Part shown: piece after piece, positions 16,144-23,878 of the stretch | How positions within the stretch are numbered: the first letter of the stretch is position 1 | Layout: every line of letters begins with the position of its first letter | Source of the DNA: a virus | Length of the DNA stretch: 36,763 bases | Virus record (IMG/VR): IMGVR_UViG_3300046660_000410 | Coordinates: 1-36,763 of that record | Strand: one strand, 5' to 3' | Made by a program: the position numbers and the translations under genes | The notes under the pieces: generated by a model | Seen by the model: only the letters and a program-made list of their open reading frames with translations | Told to the model about the DNA's origin: nothing | The model's database searches: none

Positions 16144-16472
16144 GCTCTCCTCCGCGAGCACATCAGATGCAAAGTGCCGTCACTGCGCCGCAGCGGCGCC
16201 ACGATCTGGTACTCGTCGGCGCCATGAAGCACGCGCATGCCGGCATCGATGCCTTCACGCCCCCGGATGACGATCCGTGTCTGCACCTGGCTCTGTTCGG
16301 CGCCGGCGGACAAGAATTCACGTCCGCTGATGTCACGCACTTCGGCCCAGAGCTTGCCGTCGCCAGTTGCAACGACGTTGACCCAGTCCAGCACAGGCTG
16401 GCCGGCGGCGTCCTGCGTATCCACCTGGCGCTGCAGCAGAACGCGCTTGTTGAGGCGATAGGCGAGACTCAT
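16140..16472 (-). CDS. Phage head-tail adaptor (head closure) protein, 110 aa
   Basis: Head closure protein that seals the connector after packaging. It fits the phage head-tail joining family (SPP1 gp16/lambda gpFII-like): NKRVLLQRQVDTQDAAGQPV, then LWAEVRDISGREFLSAGAEQ, and VLHGADEYQIVAPLRR at the C-terminus. The start at ATG 16472 overlaps the preceding stop by ATGA. Length and gene order are typical. Confidence 0.88.
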   Translation of the reverse strand: MSLAYRLNKRVLLQRQVDTQDAAGQPVLDWVNVVATGDGKLWAEVRDISGREFLSAGAEQSQVQTRIVIRGREGIDAGMRVLHGADEYQIVAPLRRSDGTLHLMCSRRRA

Positions 16473-17032
16473 TGGTAGCTCCTGCAACCGTCGAGCAGTC
16501 GGTCGATGAAAGCTGATTGCGGCGTCGCCTTTTCGGCCATGGTCACCGGGTCGAACTGGTCGACCAGCTTGGCCAGGATGTACAACTTCACAGCGTCTGG
16601 CGTAGCGGCCGGTGTATCGCCGTACCCACTGTCCACCGTGATGACAACCGCGTCCATGCTGCCGTCAGTGTCAGGCCATGGCCCAGCCACACCACGGGCC
16701 AGTACGAGCCTGCTCTCGTAACGTGTACGGACGATGCGAGTCGTCGCCGGGTCCAGCTCGCGAGCGATGCCCTGCTGGTCGTAGTACTCGATCTTCGTCA
16801 CCGCGATCGCCGGATGCGGTAATTCGATGGCGGTATCGAAGCGAGGCAGAATGACCTGCAACGTTTGCTGCATTACGCATTGCCCGATTTCGTGCTCCAG
16901 TTCCGCCGTGATGCCTGCGATCCAATTGGAAATCTGGCTGTCGCACTCGTCGCCATCGATCCGCAAGTTCTGCTTGGCGTCAGCCAGGTCTACCGGAAGG
17001 CAAACCGGGGAACCAATGCGCACGTAGCTCAT
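16469..17032 (-). CDS. Head-tail connector protein, gp6-like, 187 aa
   Basis: Adaptor ring below the portal, of the HK97 gp6/SPP1 gp15 family. Visible features are the N-terminal LPVDLADAKQNLRIDGDECD, a helical stretch (ISNWIAGITAELEHEIGQCV), and a strand-rich middle (ELPHPAIAVTKIEYYDQQG). The helical C-terminus is PDAVKLYILAKLVDQFDP. The start ATG 17032 overlaps the upstream gene's stop by ATGA. It sits in the usual place, after capsid-associated genes and before the head closure gene. Confidence 0.88.
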   Translation of the reverse strand: MSYVRIGSPVCLPVDLADAKQNLRIDGDECDSQISNWIAGITAELEHEIGQCVMQQTLQVILPRFDTAIELPHPAIAVTKIEYYDQQGIARELDPATTRIVRTRYESRLVLARGVAGPWPDTDGSMDAVVITVDSGYGDTPAATPDAVKLYILAKLVDQFDPVTMAEKATPQSAFIDRLLDGCRSYQ

Positions 17033-17409
17033 TGCGGCTCGGCAGAGACCGGTGCAGCGGCGGCGTCAGATGCTGTGGCGACGGCAGCCTGGTCGCCACC
17101 ATCGACCGTCGCATCCACAGGGCCTGCTTCAGCTTCGCCATCCCCAACGTTGCTGGCGGGGTTGCTTTTGCGGCCCTGCGATTTTGGTTTGACGACGACA
17201 ACGACATCAGGTTTGATAACAATTTCATCCTCCACGACGGTGACCGTGTTGGCGACACTATCGGCCGGGTGAATGTACTCCGCGGCGCCGCAGTCTTTGA
17301 CCAGGTGTTCGGCAAAGTCCTCCGAAGTGCTCAACCTTGCGCCTTCAGGCAGAGTGCCGTAAGCGTGGGTCACAGTGGTTTTCAGGATCAGTACTTGCAC
17401 AAGGCTCAT
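17029..17409 (-). CDS. Capsid-linked hypothetical protein with Ala-rich tail, 126 aa
   Basis: The N-terminal 55 residues (VQVLILKTTVTHAYGTLPEG onward) look like a small folded domain found in proteins encoded next to HK97-type capsid genes. The rest is low-complexity, rich in Ala, Val, Asp and Thr, and probably extended. A decoration or connector role is possible but inferred from position. A GGAG Shine-Dalgarno sits 5 nt before ATG 17409. A perfect copy of the 16-bp palindrome (17421-17436) lies directly upstream of that Shine-Dalgarno, in the 5' untranslated region. Confidence 0.7.
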   Translation of the reverse strand: MSLVQVLILKTTVTHAYGTLPEGARLSTSEDFAEHLVKDCGAAEYIHPADSVANTVTVVEDEIVIKPDVVVVVKPKSQGRKSNPASNVGDGEAEAGPVDATVDGGDQAAVATASDAAAAPVSAEPQ

Positions 17410-17420
17410 TTCAGTCTCCA

Positions 17421-17436
17421 GTGCAGACGTCTGCAC
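17421..17436. repeat. Dispersed 16-bp palindrome, copy 2 (perfect)
   Basis: GTGCAGACGTCTGCAC, exact. It lies between the capsid gene and the next late gene, 11 bp upstream of that gene's ATG, beside the capsid-gene hairpin. Confidence 0.92.
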
Positions 17437-17441
17437 AAAAT

Positions 17442-17460
17442 GGGCCGGTTGAACCGGCCC
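17442..17460 (-). terminator. Hairpin downstream of the capsid gene
   Basis: On the minus strand GGGCCGG-TTCAA-CCGGCCC is followed by ATTTTG. It lies 8 bp after the capsid stop codon. The stem is strong but the T-tract is short, so mRNA 3'-end protection or partial termination is as likely as full termination. Confidence 0.6.
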
Positions 17461-17468
17461 GTGATTGA

Positions 17469-18800
17469 TTAGGCAGGCACCAGGTCGCCGTAGCGGCAGC
17501 CGGCCGGTTTGTCGACGGTCTGCGCCACGCGGCGGGAAGCGCGGATGGTCACCAGGCCGTTCACGAAGTTGTCACCGTCCGAGTCAGACAGGTCCAGGGT
17601 GATGCCTTCGCGATACCAGAGGGTTACCGCCTGGCGCAGTGCGCCGACCCAGACCTTGCCCGCTGGCATAGCGGTGCTGGCCACGACCGGCAGGCCGAAC
17701 AGCATCGGCACGACGTTGGCGCCAGGCTCGCCCAGCAGGTAGCGTCCGGTGTTGTCCTTGGCCAAGCGCAGGGTCCACCAGTCGGCGGTGTTCAGGATGA
17801 TCACTTCCGCCGGGATATCCGCCGTCGCGCAGTCGCCGATCATCTTGCCGATAATATCGAAGCGATTGTTCGCCAGGCCTGCCGCCGCCAGCGAAGCCGC
17901 CGTGTAGCCGTGCGCCACGTAGTTGCCGGCAGCCGTCAGGCCGGAAATGTTCGGCGATGCGCCGTTACCCGCGATCAGCTGGTTCTCAACTTTCAGATCG
18001 ACGCCGTACACCATGCGGCGGTTGATATAGGCCGCCAGCGCGGCGTTGTCCATGGCCAGCTGGCGCGAAATCTTGATCCAGTGCGCCACCGTGGACACCG
18101 GCATGGAGCCCGGCGTAAAGGTGATGCTGGTCTGTGGGATCACGGTGCCTTCGGTCGTTTCCGCTGCCCCGTTGGTGAACACGTTCTCGCGGACCCATTC
18201 AACCGAGCCCGAGCTGGTCGCGATGCGCGTCATCAGGGCTTCCAGCGTGAATTCGCGGAAGGCGCCTTCGATGATGTTCGGGCGACGCTCGGAGAACGTG
18301 TTGCCGACCGCGTTGGTGACCGTGTTCTTCACGTCCATATGGACTTTGATGCGGCCGTCCTGCTTCACGAACTCCTGGTAATTCGCGTGCTTGGTCACCA
18401 GCAGGCCAACGGTTTCCTCGGCGGCCGGGTTGTCTTGCTGCGCAGTTCCCTTTTGCTCCAGCTGCAGCAGGCGGTCGGCCAGCGCACGCTGTTCGGTGCC
18501 CAGGTTATCCAGCGCCGTCTTGGTGTCCTTGCTCACCTGGCCGAGATTCTTGATTTCCTCGGTCGCCTTGTCGGACATCTTGGTAATCTTCGATTCGACG
18601 CTGTCCAGCGCTTTCATAATGCCGGCGGCGTCGATCTCGCCGGACATGAGCAGTGCAGCGGACATGCCCAGGCCAGCGCCGGAGTCACCAGCGAACAGGG
18701 ATTGGACATCGACGCCGCAGGCTTGCGCGACGCCAGCGACTGCGGCCAGGCCCAGCAGGAGCACGGCGCGCAGGGGAATACCGAATACAGTACGTTTCAT
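17469..18800 (-). CDS. HK97-fold major capsid protein, 443 aa, with signal-like N-terminus
   Basis: Main shell protein. The order is typical of HK97 family members: a helical delta/scaffolding region (about residues 52-115), then the shell domain with VRENVFTNGAAETTEGTVIP, STVAHWIKISRQLAMDNAAL and EVIILNTADWW. The C-terminus has RASRRVAQTVDKPAGCRYGD. The odd part is the first 35 residues (MKRTVFGIPLRAVLLLGLAA and on to VAQAC). They read like a bacterial signal peptide and are not usual for a capsid protein. This start has a good Shine-Dalgarno (GAAAGG, 5 nt). A downstream ATG (18665) has none, so the extension seems real. The protease is expected to remove the N-terminal region. Confidence 0.93.
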   Translation of the reverse strand: MKRTVFGIPLRAVLLLGLAAVAGVAQACGVDVQSLFAGDSGAGLGMSAALLMSGEIDAAGIMKALDSVESKITKMSDKATEEIKNLGQVSKDTKTALDNLGTEQRALADRLLQLEQKGTAQQDNPAAEETVGLLVTKHANYQEFVKQDGRIKVHMDVKNTVTNAVGNTFSERRPNIIEGAFREFTLEALMTRIATSSGSVEWVRENVFTNGAAETTEGTVIPQTSITFTPGSMPVSTVAHWIKISRQLAMDNAALAAYINRRMVYGVDLKVENQLIAGNGASPNISGLTAAGNYVAHGYTAASLAAAGLANNRFDIIGKMIGDCATADIPAEVIILNTADWWTLRLAKDNTGRYLLGEPGANVVPMLFGLPVVASTAMPAGKVWVGALRQAVTLWYREGITLDLSDSDGDNFVNGLVTIRASRRVAQTVDKPAGCRYGDLVPA

Positions 18801-18813
18801 ATTTGCCTTTCAG

Positions 18814-18842
18814 GTAAAAAGAAGGCCGCCTCGCGGGCGGCC
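18814..18842 (-). terminator. Terminator-like hairpin before the capsid gene
   Basis: On the minus strand GGCCGCC-CGCGA-GGCGGCC is followed by TTCTTTTTAC and then the capsid Shine-Dalgarno GAAAGG. Same module as at 4812-4841, with a nearly identical stem core and the shared CTGAAAGG sequence after it. Confidence 0.7.
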
Positions 18843-18865
18843 AATGGGGGTGGTTTGGGGTGAAG

Positions 18866-19543
18866 TTATTCGGCCATGCGTGCCAAGCGCGCCATGACCT
18901 CTCCGGCAGTTTTCGCATCCAGTCCGTCAGCAAGAGCATCCCGCCCGCTGAAAATCTGTTTTGCGCGGGAGGCAACCGCCACCGCCCCCTTCTTGCTCAG
19001 CCCTGCATCCCGCAGGAGCCGTTCAAATTCACGTTCCGTCGTGCATTCGGCCACCGCCTGGTCAAACGCCTCGCTCTTGACCGAATCGAGGTCAATACGG
19101 GCATCGCTATCGGCAGGGAATACCACCGGGGAGATTTCGACCAGGTTGGTCCATTTGCGGATGATGCGGCCAGTCTCGGTGTCCTCGTAGTCACCCTTTT
19201 TGACCCAGCCTCCGATGGACAGACCATCCAGCGTTCCGTGTGTCATGGCGGCGCGCACGTCCGACGAGAGACTCAGGTTCGGAGTGAGCTCGCCTTCCAC
19301 CCACAGGCCGTGGTCGTCTTCCTTCAACTGGGTCCACTTCCCGATGGGAATCGAGTTCCAGTTGTGATTGAAGAACATCTTCGGCTGCATGGCCCGCAGC
19401 GTGGCGGCGAATGCGCCCTTGAGGATAGTGTCGCCGTAACTGTCCACGCCGTTAAATACGGATGCGTACCCTTTGAACGTGCCGGCGGCGCCGTCCATCT
19501 TCAGGTCGACCTGGTCGAGTTTCAGGAGTTTCTTGATCAGCAT
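18866..19543 (-). CDS. HK97-type prohead protease (S78), 225 aa
   Basis: Serine protease that trims the capsid delta domain during head maturation. Family features are FKGYASVFNGVDSYGDTILK (residues 23-42), the FNHNW motif with candidate catalytic His60, DGLSIGGW with nucleophile Ser109, and NLVEISPVVFPADSDAR with Glu136. The last 70 residues form a helical tail. ATG 19543 lies 7 bp after the portal stop. An in-frame TTG at 19561 is inside the portal gene and less likely. Confidence 0.92.
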   Translation of the reverse strand: MLIKKLLKLDQVDLKMDGAAGTFKGYASVFNGVDSYGDTILKGAFAATLRAMQPKMFFNHNWNSIPIGKWTQLKEDDHGLWVEGELTPNLSLSSDVRAAMTHGTLDGLSIGGWVKKGDYEDTETGRIIRKWTNLVEISPVVFPADSDARIDLDSVKSEAFDQAVAECTTEREFERLLRDAGLSKKGAVAVASRAKQIFSGRDALADGLDAKTAGEVMARLARMAE

Positions 19544-19550
19544 GTTTTTC

Positions 19551-20786
19551 TCACTGTGCAATGTTGTCGCCGCTACCGCCCTTGGCTGGAGTCACCTTGC
19601 CAAGTAGCGACAGCGGCACGAGGTTGGATTGCGCCGTCAGTACGTCCGACTCGGGACGCCACGACAGCCCTTCCAGCTGCCGCACCTCGGCGCGGGTCTG
19701 CAGGCCGTTCTGTACGTACTTGGCGTAGATGTCCGCGCGGTCCTTCGGAGTGGCTCGCAGCAGAGCATCCATGGAGTGCTCCACCACCAAGCTTGCGCGC
19801 TGGCGCGGCGTAAGCACGCAGCGGCGGATCGCCTGGGCGATATTCACGACCATCGGCATGATCGTGAACACGCACCAGCCCTCGCGGATCTGCTCGATGC
19901 CCGTGCCCCAGGCCGTCACGTTTGCGTGGTGCACCAGCACCGGCGGCACATCGAACCACCGGCAGATTTCTTCCACTTCAAAGCGCCGCGTTTCCAGCAG
20001 CTGCTGCTCGGCAGGGGTCAGCGACGCCGGCTGGTATTTCATGTTCGCTTCGAGCAGGTGCAGACGAGACGTCGCGCCTTCGGCCATGTCGGCGAAGTTG
20101 CGCTTAACCGCCTCGCGCTGCTCCTTGTTCAGGATCTTGTCGATCATGAGGATGCCGGTCGGCTTGCCGCCGGCGCCGAACATCTTGCTCGCGTCGAGCT
20201 GGGCCTTCGCTGCGCCATCCAGCGTTGGCGCCATGAACTCCAGCTTCGAGAGGCCTACGGTGCCGTTGCCCAGGTTCTTGAGGTGCAGCACGTTCTCGGC
20301 CGCCAGCACTGCGATGCTGTTGCCGATCGAGTATTTGTAGACCATGGAACCGTCATCCAGAACCACGTGTTCGACCTGGTCGCTCGGCATCGGCCAGAGC
20401 GCGACCGCCTCGCCATTGGCGTCGCGTTCGATACGCGCGTAGGCGTTACCGCGCAAGTCGTGCCACATGATCAGCGCCCGCCAGAATTCGAAAGGCGTCA
20501 TGCGGGGGTTCGGCTGGTCGTGCAGGATGGCGTAGAGCCTGTCCGTCCGCGCCAGCGTCTTTTCACCGTTGACTTGCTTGTAGACGAAGATCGGCAGGCT
20601 GGCCAGCGTCGTCGCGCGGCGGTCGACGCAGGCCCAGACGGTACTGATCTGCAGCGCTCCATCGACGCCGACCTGCCGTGTGCCGTCATTCAGCGAATTG
20701 CCGGGTAGGCCATCCTGCACGCCGGTCTTCTCGGCAGTGGCGCCACCACGGCCAAGATACGACCGGAGAGAGGAGAAAAATTTCAT
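19551..20786 (-). CDS. Phage portal protein, HK97 type, 411 aa
   Basis: Forms the dodecameric ring at the packaging vertex. Recognisable segments are LQISTVWACVDRRATTLASL, the LLHDQPNPRMTPFEFWRAL-type region (ILHDQPNPRMTPFEFW), HDLRGNAYARIERDANGEAV, and FDVPPVLVHHANVTAWGTGI near residue 270. The length fits. The start ATG 20786 overlaps the terminase stop by ATGA. The C-terminus is glycine-rich (KGGSGDN). Confidence 0.93.
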   Translation of the reverse strand: MKFFSSLRSYLGRGGATAEKTGVQDGLPGNSLNDGTRQVGVDGALQISTVWACVDRRATTLASLPIFVYKQVNGEKTLARTDRLYAILHDQPNPRMTPFEFWRALIMWHDLRGNAYARIERDANGEAVALWPMPSDQVEHVVLDDGSMVYKYSIGNSIAVLAAENVLHLKNLGNGTVGLSKLEFMAPTLDGAAKAQLDASKMFGAGGKPTGILMIDKILNKEQREAVKRNFADMAEGATSRLHLLEANMKYQPASLTPAEQQLLETRRFEVEEICRWFDVPPVLVHHANVTAWGTGIEQIREGWCVFTIMPMVVNIAQAIRRCVLTPRQRASLVVEHSMDALLRATPKDRADIYAKYVQNGLQTRAEVRQLEGLSWRPESDVLTAQSNLVPLSLLGKVTPAKGGSGDNIAQ

Positions 20787-22636
20787 GTGCTTATCGGTCT
20801 TTCGAGGTAATCATCCAGTTGGCCTTCCTGCTCGTTTGCAGCGGTCGCGCGGCTCAATGCCATGACAGTCGCGACGATGCCGTCGATGCGCCCGTGGGCG
20901 TTCGACTTCTTTTTGTCAGGACGGAAGTTGCCGTTCGTATCGAACAGCAGGGCCACGTTTGCCGCGCAATAGCGCAGTACGGGATTGCCGCCATGCTGCA
21001 GGCGCTTGCCATACACCAGCTCCTCCAGCATCTTGCTGCCGGGGTACATGCCGCCCGTGTTCTGCGGCACCTCCACCAGCGGCACGTTCTGCGCGAGCAG
21101 CTCGTTGGCCAGCTGCAGCGCATTCCAGCGGTCAAAGCCGATCTCCACGACATCAAAGTCGCGCATCGCCTGCAAGACCTGTTCGCGGACCGGACCGTAG
21201 TCGGTGACATTGCCTTCGGTCGCTGTCAGCCAACCTGCCTTGACCCACTTTTCATACGGCGCCGCGTCATCTTCGGACTGGGCGGTGATTTTCTCGCTCG
21301 GGCACCAGAACCAGACCAGGACATACCACTCGCCGTCCGGCTCGTCCGGTGGAAACACCAGGGAGAACGCGGTGAGGTCGCGCGTCGAAGCCAGGTCCAG
21401 CCCGCCGTAACAGCGCCGCCCCTTTAGCACGTCGGGATCAAACTTCCGCTTGCCGTGGTCCCACACGGCCAGGTCGAACCAGCCATCGGCGCTGTTGCAC
21501 CAGATGTTCAGGTCCTTCGTGAAGAAGTTGACGCGGGCGCCAGGCATAGCCGCAGCCTTGCGCGCCTGCGCCCGCATGTACTCCCACTTCTTCGACAGGC
21601 CGATGCCGGGGTTTGCCTTCGGCCAGTTGCGCTCATCGAACGGATCGTCGTCCTTGTCCAGCGTGTAGATGTAGCCGAAGTAGCTGTCGTCCTTGCGCCG
21701 CCCTTCAAGCACCGATATCAGGTAGTCGCGCTGCTCCGTGCAAATGCCGTCGAGGATGAAGCCGGCCGTGGTAATCGCGGACAGCAGCGGTTGCTCCCGC
21801 GCGCCCAGTGCCGACTCCATCACATCCCACACATCGCGGTGCTTCTGCGCATGCAGCTCATCGAAGAGGATCGCAGACGGATTCAAGCCGTCCAGGTTCT
21901 CCGCGTTCGCCGGCAGCGGCAAGAACACCGAGTTGTCGTCCAGCTCGATCTTCTCCTGGTTCATGCCACCGAAGATCTTGAACGACCGCGCCACGCCTGG
22001 CGAGCGCTTCGCCCAGCGCTTGATGTTGTCAAACGCGGGCTTGAATACGGTCATCGCCTGGTTACGCGTGGTCGCGACCGCGTACACCTCGGCGCCGGCC
22101 TCGCCGTCCATACAGAACAGGTACGCGCCCTGCGGTCCCTTCCAGGTGCTCTTGCCGTTCTTCCGAGCGACTTCTTCATAGGCTCGACTGAACCGCCTTC
22201 TGCCGTCGCTCGCGCGGCGCCAGCCATACAGCACCGCCGTCCAGAAGCGCTGCCACGGGTCCAGCAGGATCGGCTTGCCCGCCAGTGGCCCCTTGATATG
22301 CACGAAGAAGCGCTGGATGTAATCGATGACGTGGCGGCCGTGCTCGGGCGAGAAATACAGGCCGCGATAGGCACCGTCTACCAGATCCTGGTAGTGCCGC
22401 TGCACCGCGAGGTACACGTAACGGCCCACAGTGACCTCGCCACGCAGTACTGGCAGTCCGTACTCGATGTCCCAGTCATGTAAGACAGAGGGGATCAGTG
22501 ACTGGAGCTTTTTTGCGGAAAGTTTCGTCCGTGACTTACGAGGTTTGCGAACAAGTCGTCCTGCTGCCCCTGCGGCCCCGTGTCTTTGCGCACGCGCGCC
22601 AGGGACGGGATTGTCAAACACGCTTTCGGCAGCCAT
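20783..22636 (-). CDS. terL: Terminase large subunit, 617 aa
   Basis: ATPase and nuclease motor that packages DNA. The ATPase part has a Walker A-like VARKNGKSTWKG around residue 158, NAENLDGLNPSAILFDELHA with Walker B acids near residue 260, and SAITTAGFILDG as coupling motif. The nuclease part has GGLDLASTRDLTAFSLVF with the first metal-binding Asp near residue 410. It has EIGFDRWNALQLANELL and a C-terminal NAHGRIDGIVATVMALSRA. The only plausible ATG (22636) makes the gene overlap terS by 142 bp. A GGAG lies 8 nt upstream of it. Confidence 0.94.
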   Translation of the reverse strand: MAAESVFDNPVPGARAQRHGAAGAAGRLVRKPRKSRTKLSAKKLQSLIPSVLHDWDIEYGLPVLRGEVTVGRYVYLAVQRHYQDLVDGAYRGLYFSPEHGRHVIDYIQRFFVHIKGPLAGKPILLDPWQRFWTAVLYGWRRASDGRRRFSRAYEEVARKNGKSTWKGPQGAYLFCMDGEAGAEVYAVATTRNQAMTVFKPAFDNIKRWAKRSPGVARSFKIFGGMNQEKIELDDNSVFLPLPANAENLDGLNPSAILFDELHAQKHRDVWDVMESALGAREQPLLSAITTAGFILDGICTEQRDYLISVLEGRRKDDSYFGYIYTLDKDDDPFDERNWPKANPGIGLSKKWEYMRAQARKAAAMPGARVNFFTKDLNIWCNSADGWFDLAVWDHGKRKFDPDVLKGRRCYGGLDLASTRDLTAFSLVFPPDEPDGEWYVLVWFWCPSEKITAQSEDDAAPYEKWVKAGWLTATEGNVTDYGPVREQVLQAMRDFDVVEIGFDRWNALQLANELLAQNVPLVEVPQNTGGMYPGSKMLEELVYGKRLQHGGNPVLRYCAANVALLFDTNGNFRPDKKKSNAHGRIDGIVATVMALSRATAANEQEGQLDDYLERPIST

Positions 22637-22977
22637 TGGCCCAGCTCCATTTTCAAACGCTTCTCATCGTCGGCCCAAGGTGTGGGCGTCGACCAGCCGG
22701 TCTTCGACGTCTGCGAGCGGCCTTTCTCTTCGCACTCTTCGCGCGCCTTCATCCAGTCGATGAAGGTCCGCACAATCACGGCGATCGGCATGCCCGCAGT
22801 CATGTGCTCGATAGCTGCAGCGCGGAGCGACTCGCAGATGTATTCGTACACCGCACGTTCTTCGTCGCTCAGCAAGATTGCCGGCGGCGGTTCCGGTGAA
22901 GTCACCGGTCCCGAGCTTGTGACGGCTGCGCCACCGACCACCGGCGGCGCCGTGCCGAACTGATTTTTGAAGTCCAT
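22495..22977 (-). CDS. terS: Terminase small subunit, P27-like, 160 aa
   Basis: DNA-recognition subunit of the packaging motor. After a Pro/Gly-rich N-terminus of about 35 residues comes a helical core (LSDEERAVYEYICESLRAAA) with WMKAREECEEKG, and a C-terminal ELGQWLPKACLTIPSLARVR typical of P27-family small terminases. It overlaps terL by 142 bp in another frame. The start ATG 22977 is close to the presumed cos region at 23049-23079. Confidence 0.85.
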   Translation of the reverse strand: MDFKNQFGTAPPVVGGAAVTSSGPVTSPEPPPAILLSDEERAVYEYICESLRAAAIEHMTAGMPIAVIVRTFIDWMKAREECEEKGRSQTSKTGWSTPTPWADDEKRLKMELGQWLPKACLTIPSLARVRKDTGPQGQQDDLFANLVSHGRNFPQKSSSH

Positions 22978-23048
22978 GGTCGTTATCCAGCCGCGGAACT
23001 GCGGCAGTAGTTGAAGGAAGCGGGGATGCCCGGCTTCACAAGGTCAAA

Positions 23049-23079
23049 CCCCGGGGGGGTAGTTTTCGCTCCGCGAAAA
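23049..23079. other. Candidate cos (packaging) site region
   Basis: The 156-bp gap between HNH and terS contains a GC block, CCCCGGGGGGG (23049-23059), followed by a perfect small inverted repeat TTTTCG-CTCCG-CGAAAA (23063-23079). GC-rich cohesive ends next to small inverted repeats, between an HNH gene and terS, are typical of HK97-like cos phages. The exact cut cannot be read from sequence. An open frame crossing this gap on the minus strand has no Shine-Dalgarno and seems spurious. Confidence 0.4.
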
Positions 23080-23133
23080 AATCCAGGGAACCGTCCGGTT
23101 TCCGCCGGCACCCGCCCCGACTTTCGACCCGCC

Positions 23134-23493
23134 CTACCCCTGCCGGGCACGACGGCGCCCGCGCTGCTGCTCGGCTTGGCTCTTTTCGTCGTGGCACGCG
23201 TCGCACAGGCCCTGCTCGTTCGTTTCATCGTCCAGGCCGCCTTCGGCGAGCGGAATGATGTGATCACGCTGAGTGGCTGGAGTAGCGCGCCCCTGGCGCC
23301 GGCACTCAGCGCATAGCGGATCGCGGGAGAACAGCGCCGCGCGCATTGCCTGCAGTCTGCGGCCGGTGATGCGCCTTGTTGGGGTCACCTTCTTCCAAGC
23401 CGCCTTTGGATGGGCAGCGCAGCGTCCGCTACCATCCCGCACCAGCACGCTGCATGTGGGATGGCTGCAAGGCCGTGGTGCTGCTGATGGCAT
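23134..23493 (-). CDS. HNH endonuclease, packaging-associated, 119 aa
   Basis: HNH nucleases encoded beside terminase assist cos cleavage in HK97-like phages. The protein has an N-terminal Cys/His cluster (CSHPTC, CAAH) and the HNH core in residues about 55-110: DPLCAECRRQG, then RDHIIPLAEGGLDDETNEQG and LCDACHDEKS. These provide the zinc-binding CxxC pairs, the catalytic His of DHI and the Asn. A very strong Shine-Dalgarno (AAGGAGAGG) precedes ATG 23493. A perfect copy of the 16-bp palindrome lies just upstream of it. Confidence 0.92.
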   Translation of the reverse strand: MPSAAPRPCSHPTCSVLVRDGSGRCAAHPKAAWKKVTPTRRITGRRLQAMRAALFSRDPLCAECRRQGRATPATQRDHIIPLAEGGLDDETNEQGLCDACHDEKSQAEQQRGRRRARQG

Positions 23494-23514
23494 GCGCGAC
23501 CTCTCCTTCGATTT

Positions 23515-23530
23515 GTGCAGACGTCTGCAC
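23515..23530. repeat. Dispersed 16-bp palindrome, copy 3 (perfect)
   Basis: GTGCAGACGTCTGCAC, exact, 21 bp upstream of the HNH start codon and near the head of the late operon. The following 23531-23671 stretch shows no gene I can support. Confidence 0.92.
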
Positions 23531-23671
23531 AGTTTTGATAGATGCCGGCGCCCGCGACAAGCAGGAACCGCTCGAAAGCGGCCGGAGCCTCTTGCCCTTA
23601 AACACGTCGACGGCTGCGCCCGTTATTCATACCGCCACTGGGAGCGCGCTGGCGGCTGTCGCAGCAGGCAA

Positions 23672-23866
23672 CTAACGAATCGGTGCGCCTTCGGAATTCG
23701 AGCACTGATGGAGGTTGAACGGGACATTCGGCAACTTGCCGTAGATTTGTCCTGCTACCCGACCGCTCTGATATATTGCGAGAAGTTGCTCAGCCGACAA
23801 GCTGTTGACGACTGCATCCTCACGGATCGAACGCAGCACACTTTCAATATCTACATTCACGTTCAT
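23672..23866 (-). CDS. Small hypothetical protein, 64 aa
   Basis: No family recognised. The first 45 residues look like a compact helical protein (VDIESVLRSIREDAVVNSLS then AEQLLAIYQSGRVAGQIYG). I chose ATG 23866 because GGAG lies 6 nt upstream. The open frame continues to 23905 without a better start. The gene points into the late operon and diverges from the gene at 23879 with only 12 bp between start codons. A palindrome (GGAGATCTCC) gives both a Shine-Dalgarno. Probably a real small early-to-late boundary gene. Confidence 0.6.
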   Translation of the reverse strand: MNVNVDIESVLRSIREDAVVNSLSAEQLLAIYQSGRVAGQIYGKLPNVPFNLHQCSNSEGAPIR

Positions 23867-23876
23867 GGAGATCTCC
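23867..23876. promoter_or_regulatory. Palindromic Shine-Dalgarno GGAGATCTCC shared by divergent genes
   Basis: A perfect 10-bp palindrome supplies GGAG to the minus gene (6 nt spacing) and to the plus gene (8 nt spacing). There is no room for promoters between the two starts, so each promoter must lie inside or beyond the opposite gene and the 5' ends of the mRNAs must be complementary. Confidence 0.6.
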
Positions 23877-23878
23877 AG

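Noticed and set aside
22705-22714. Sixth palindrome copy (GACGTCTGC within terS)
   Set aside because: Only 9 of the 12 core bases match and the left half-site is missing. Similar half-sites near 13910 and 16277 are also incomplete, so they were treated as chance.
22983-23267. 94-aa minus-strand frame between HNH and terS
   Set aside because: Overlaps the HNH gene out of frame, has basic low-information sequence and no ribosome site. The gap is better read as a packaging-site region.
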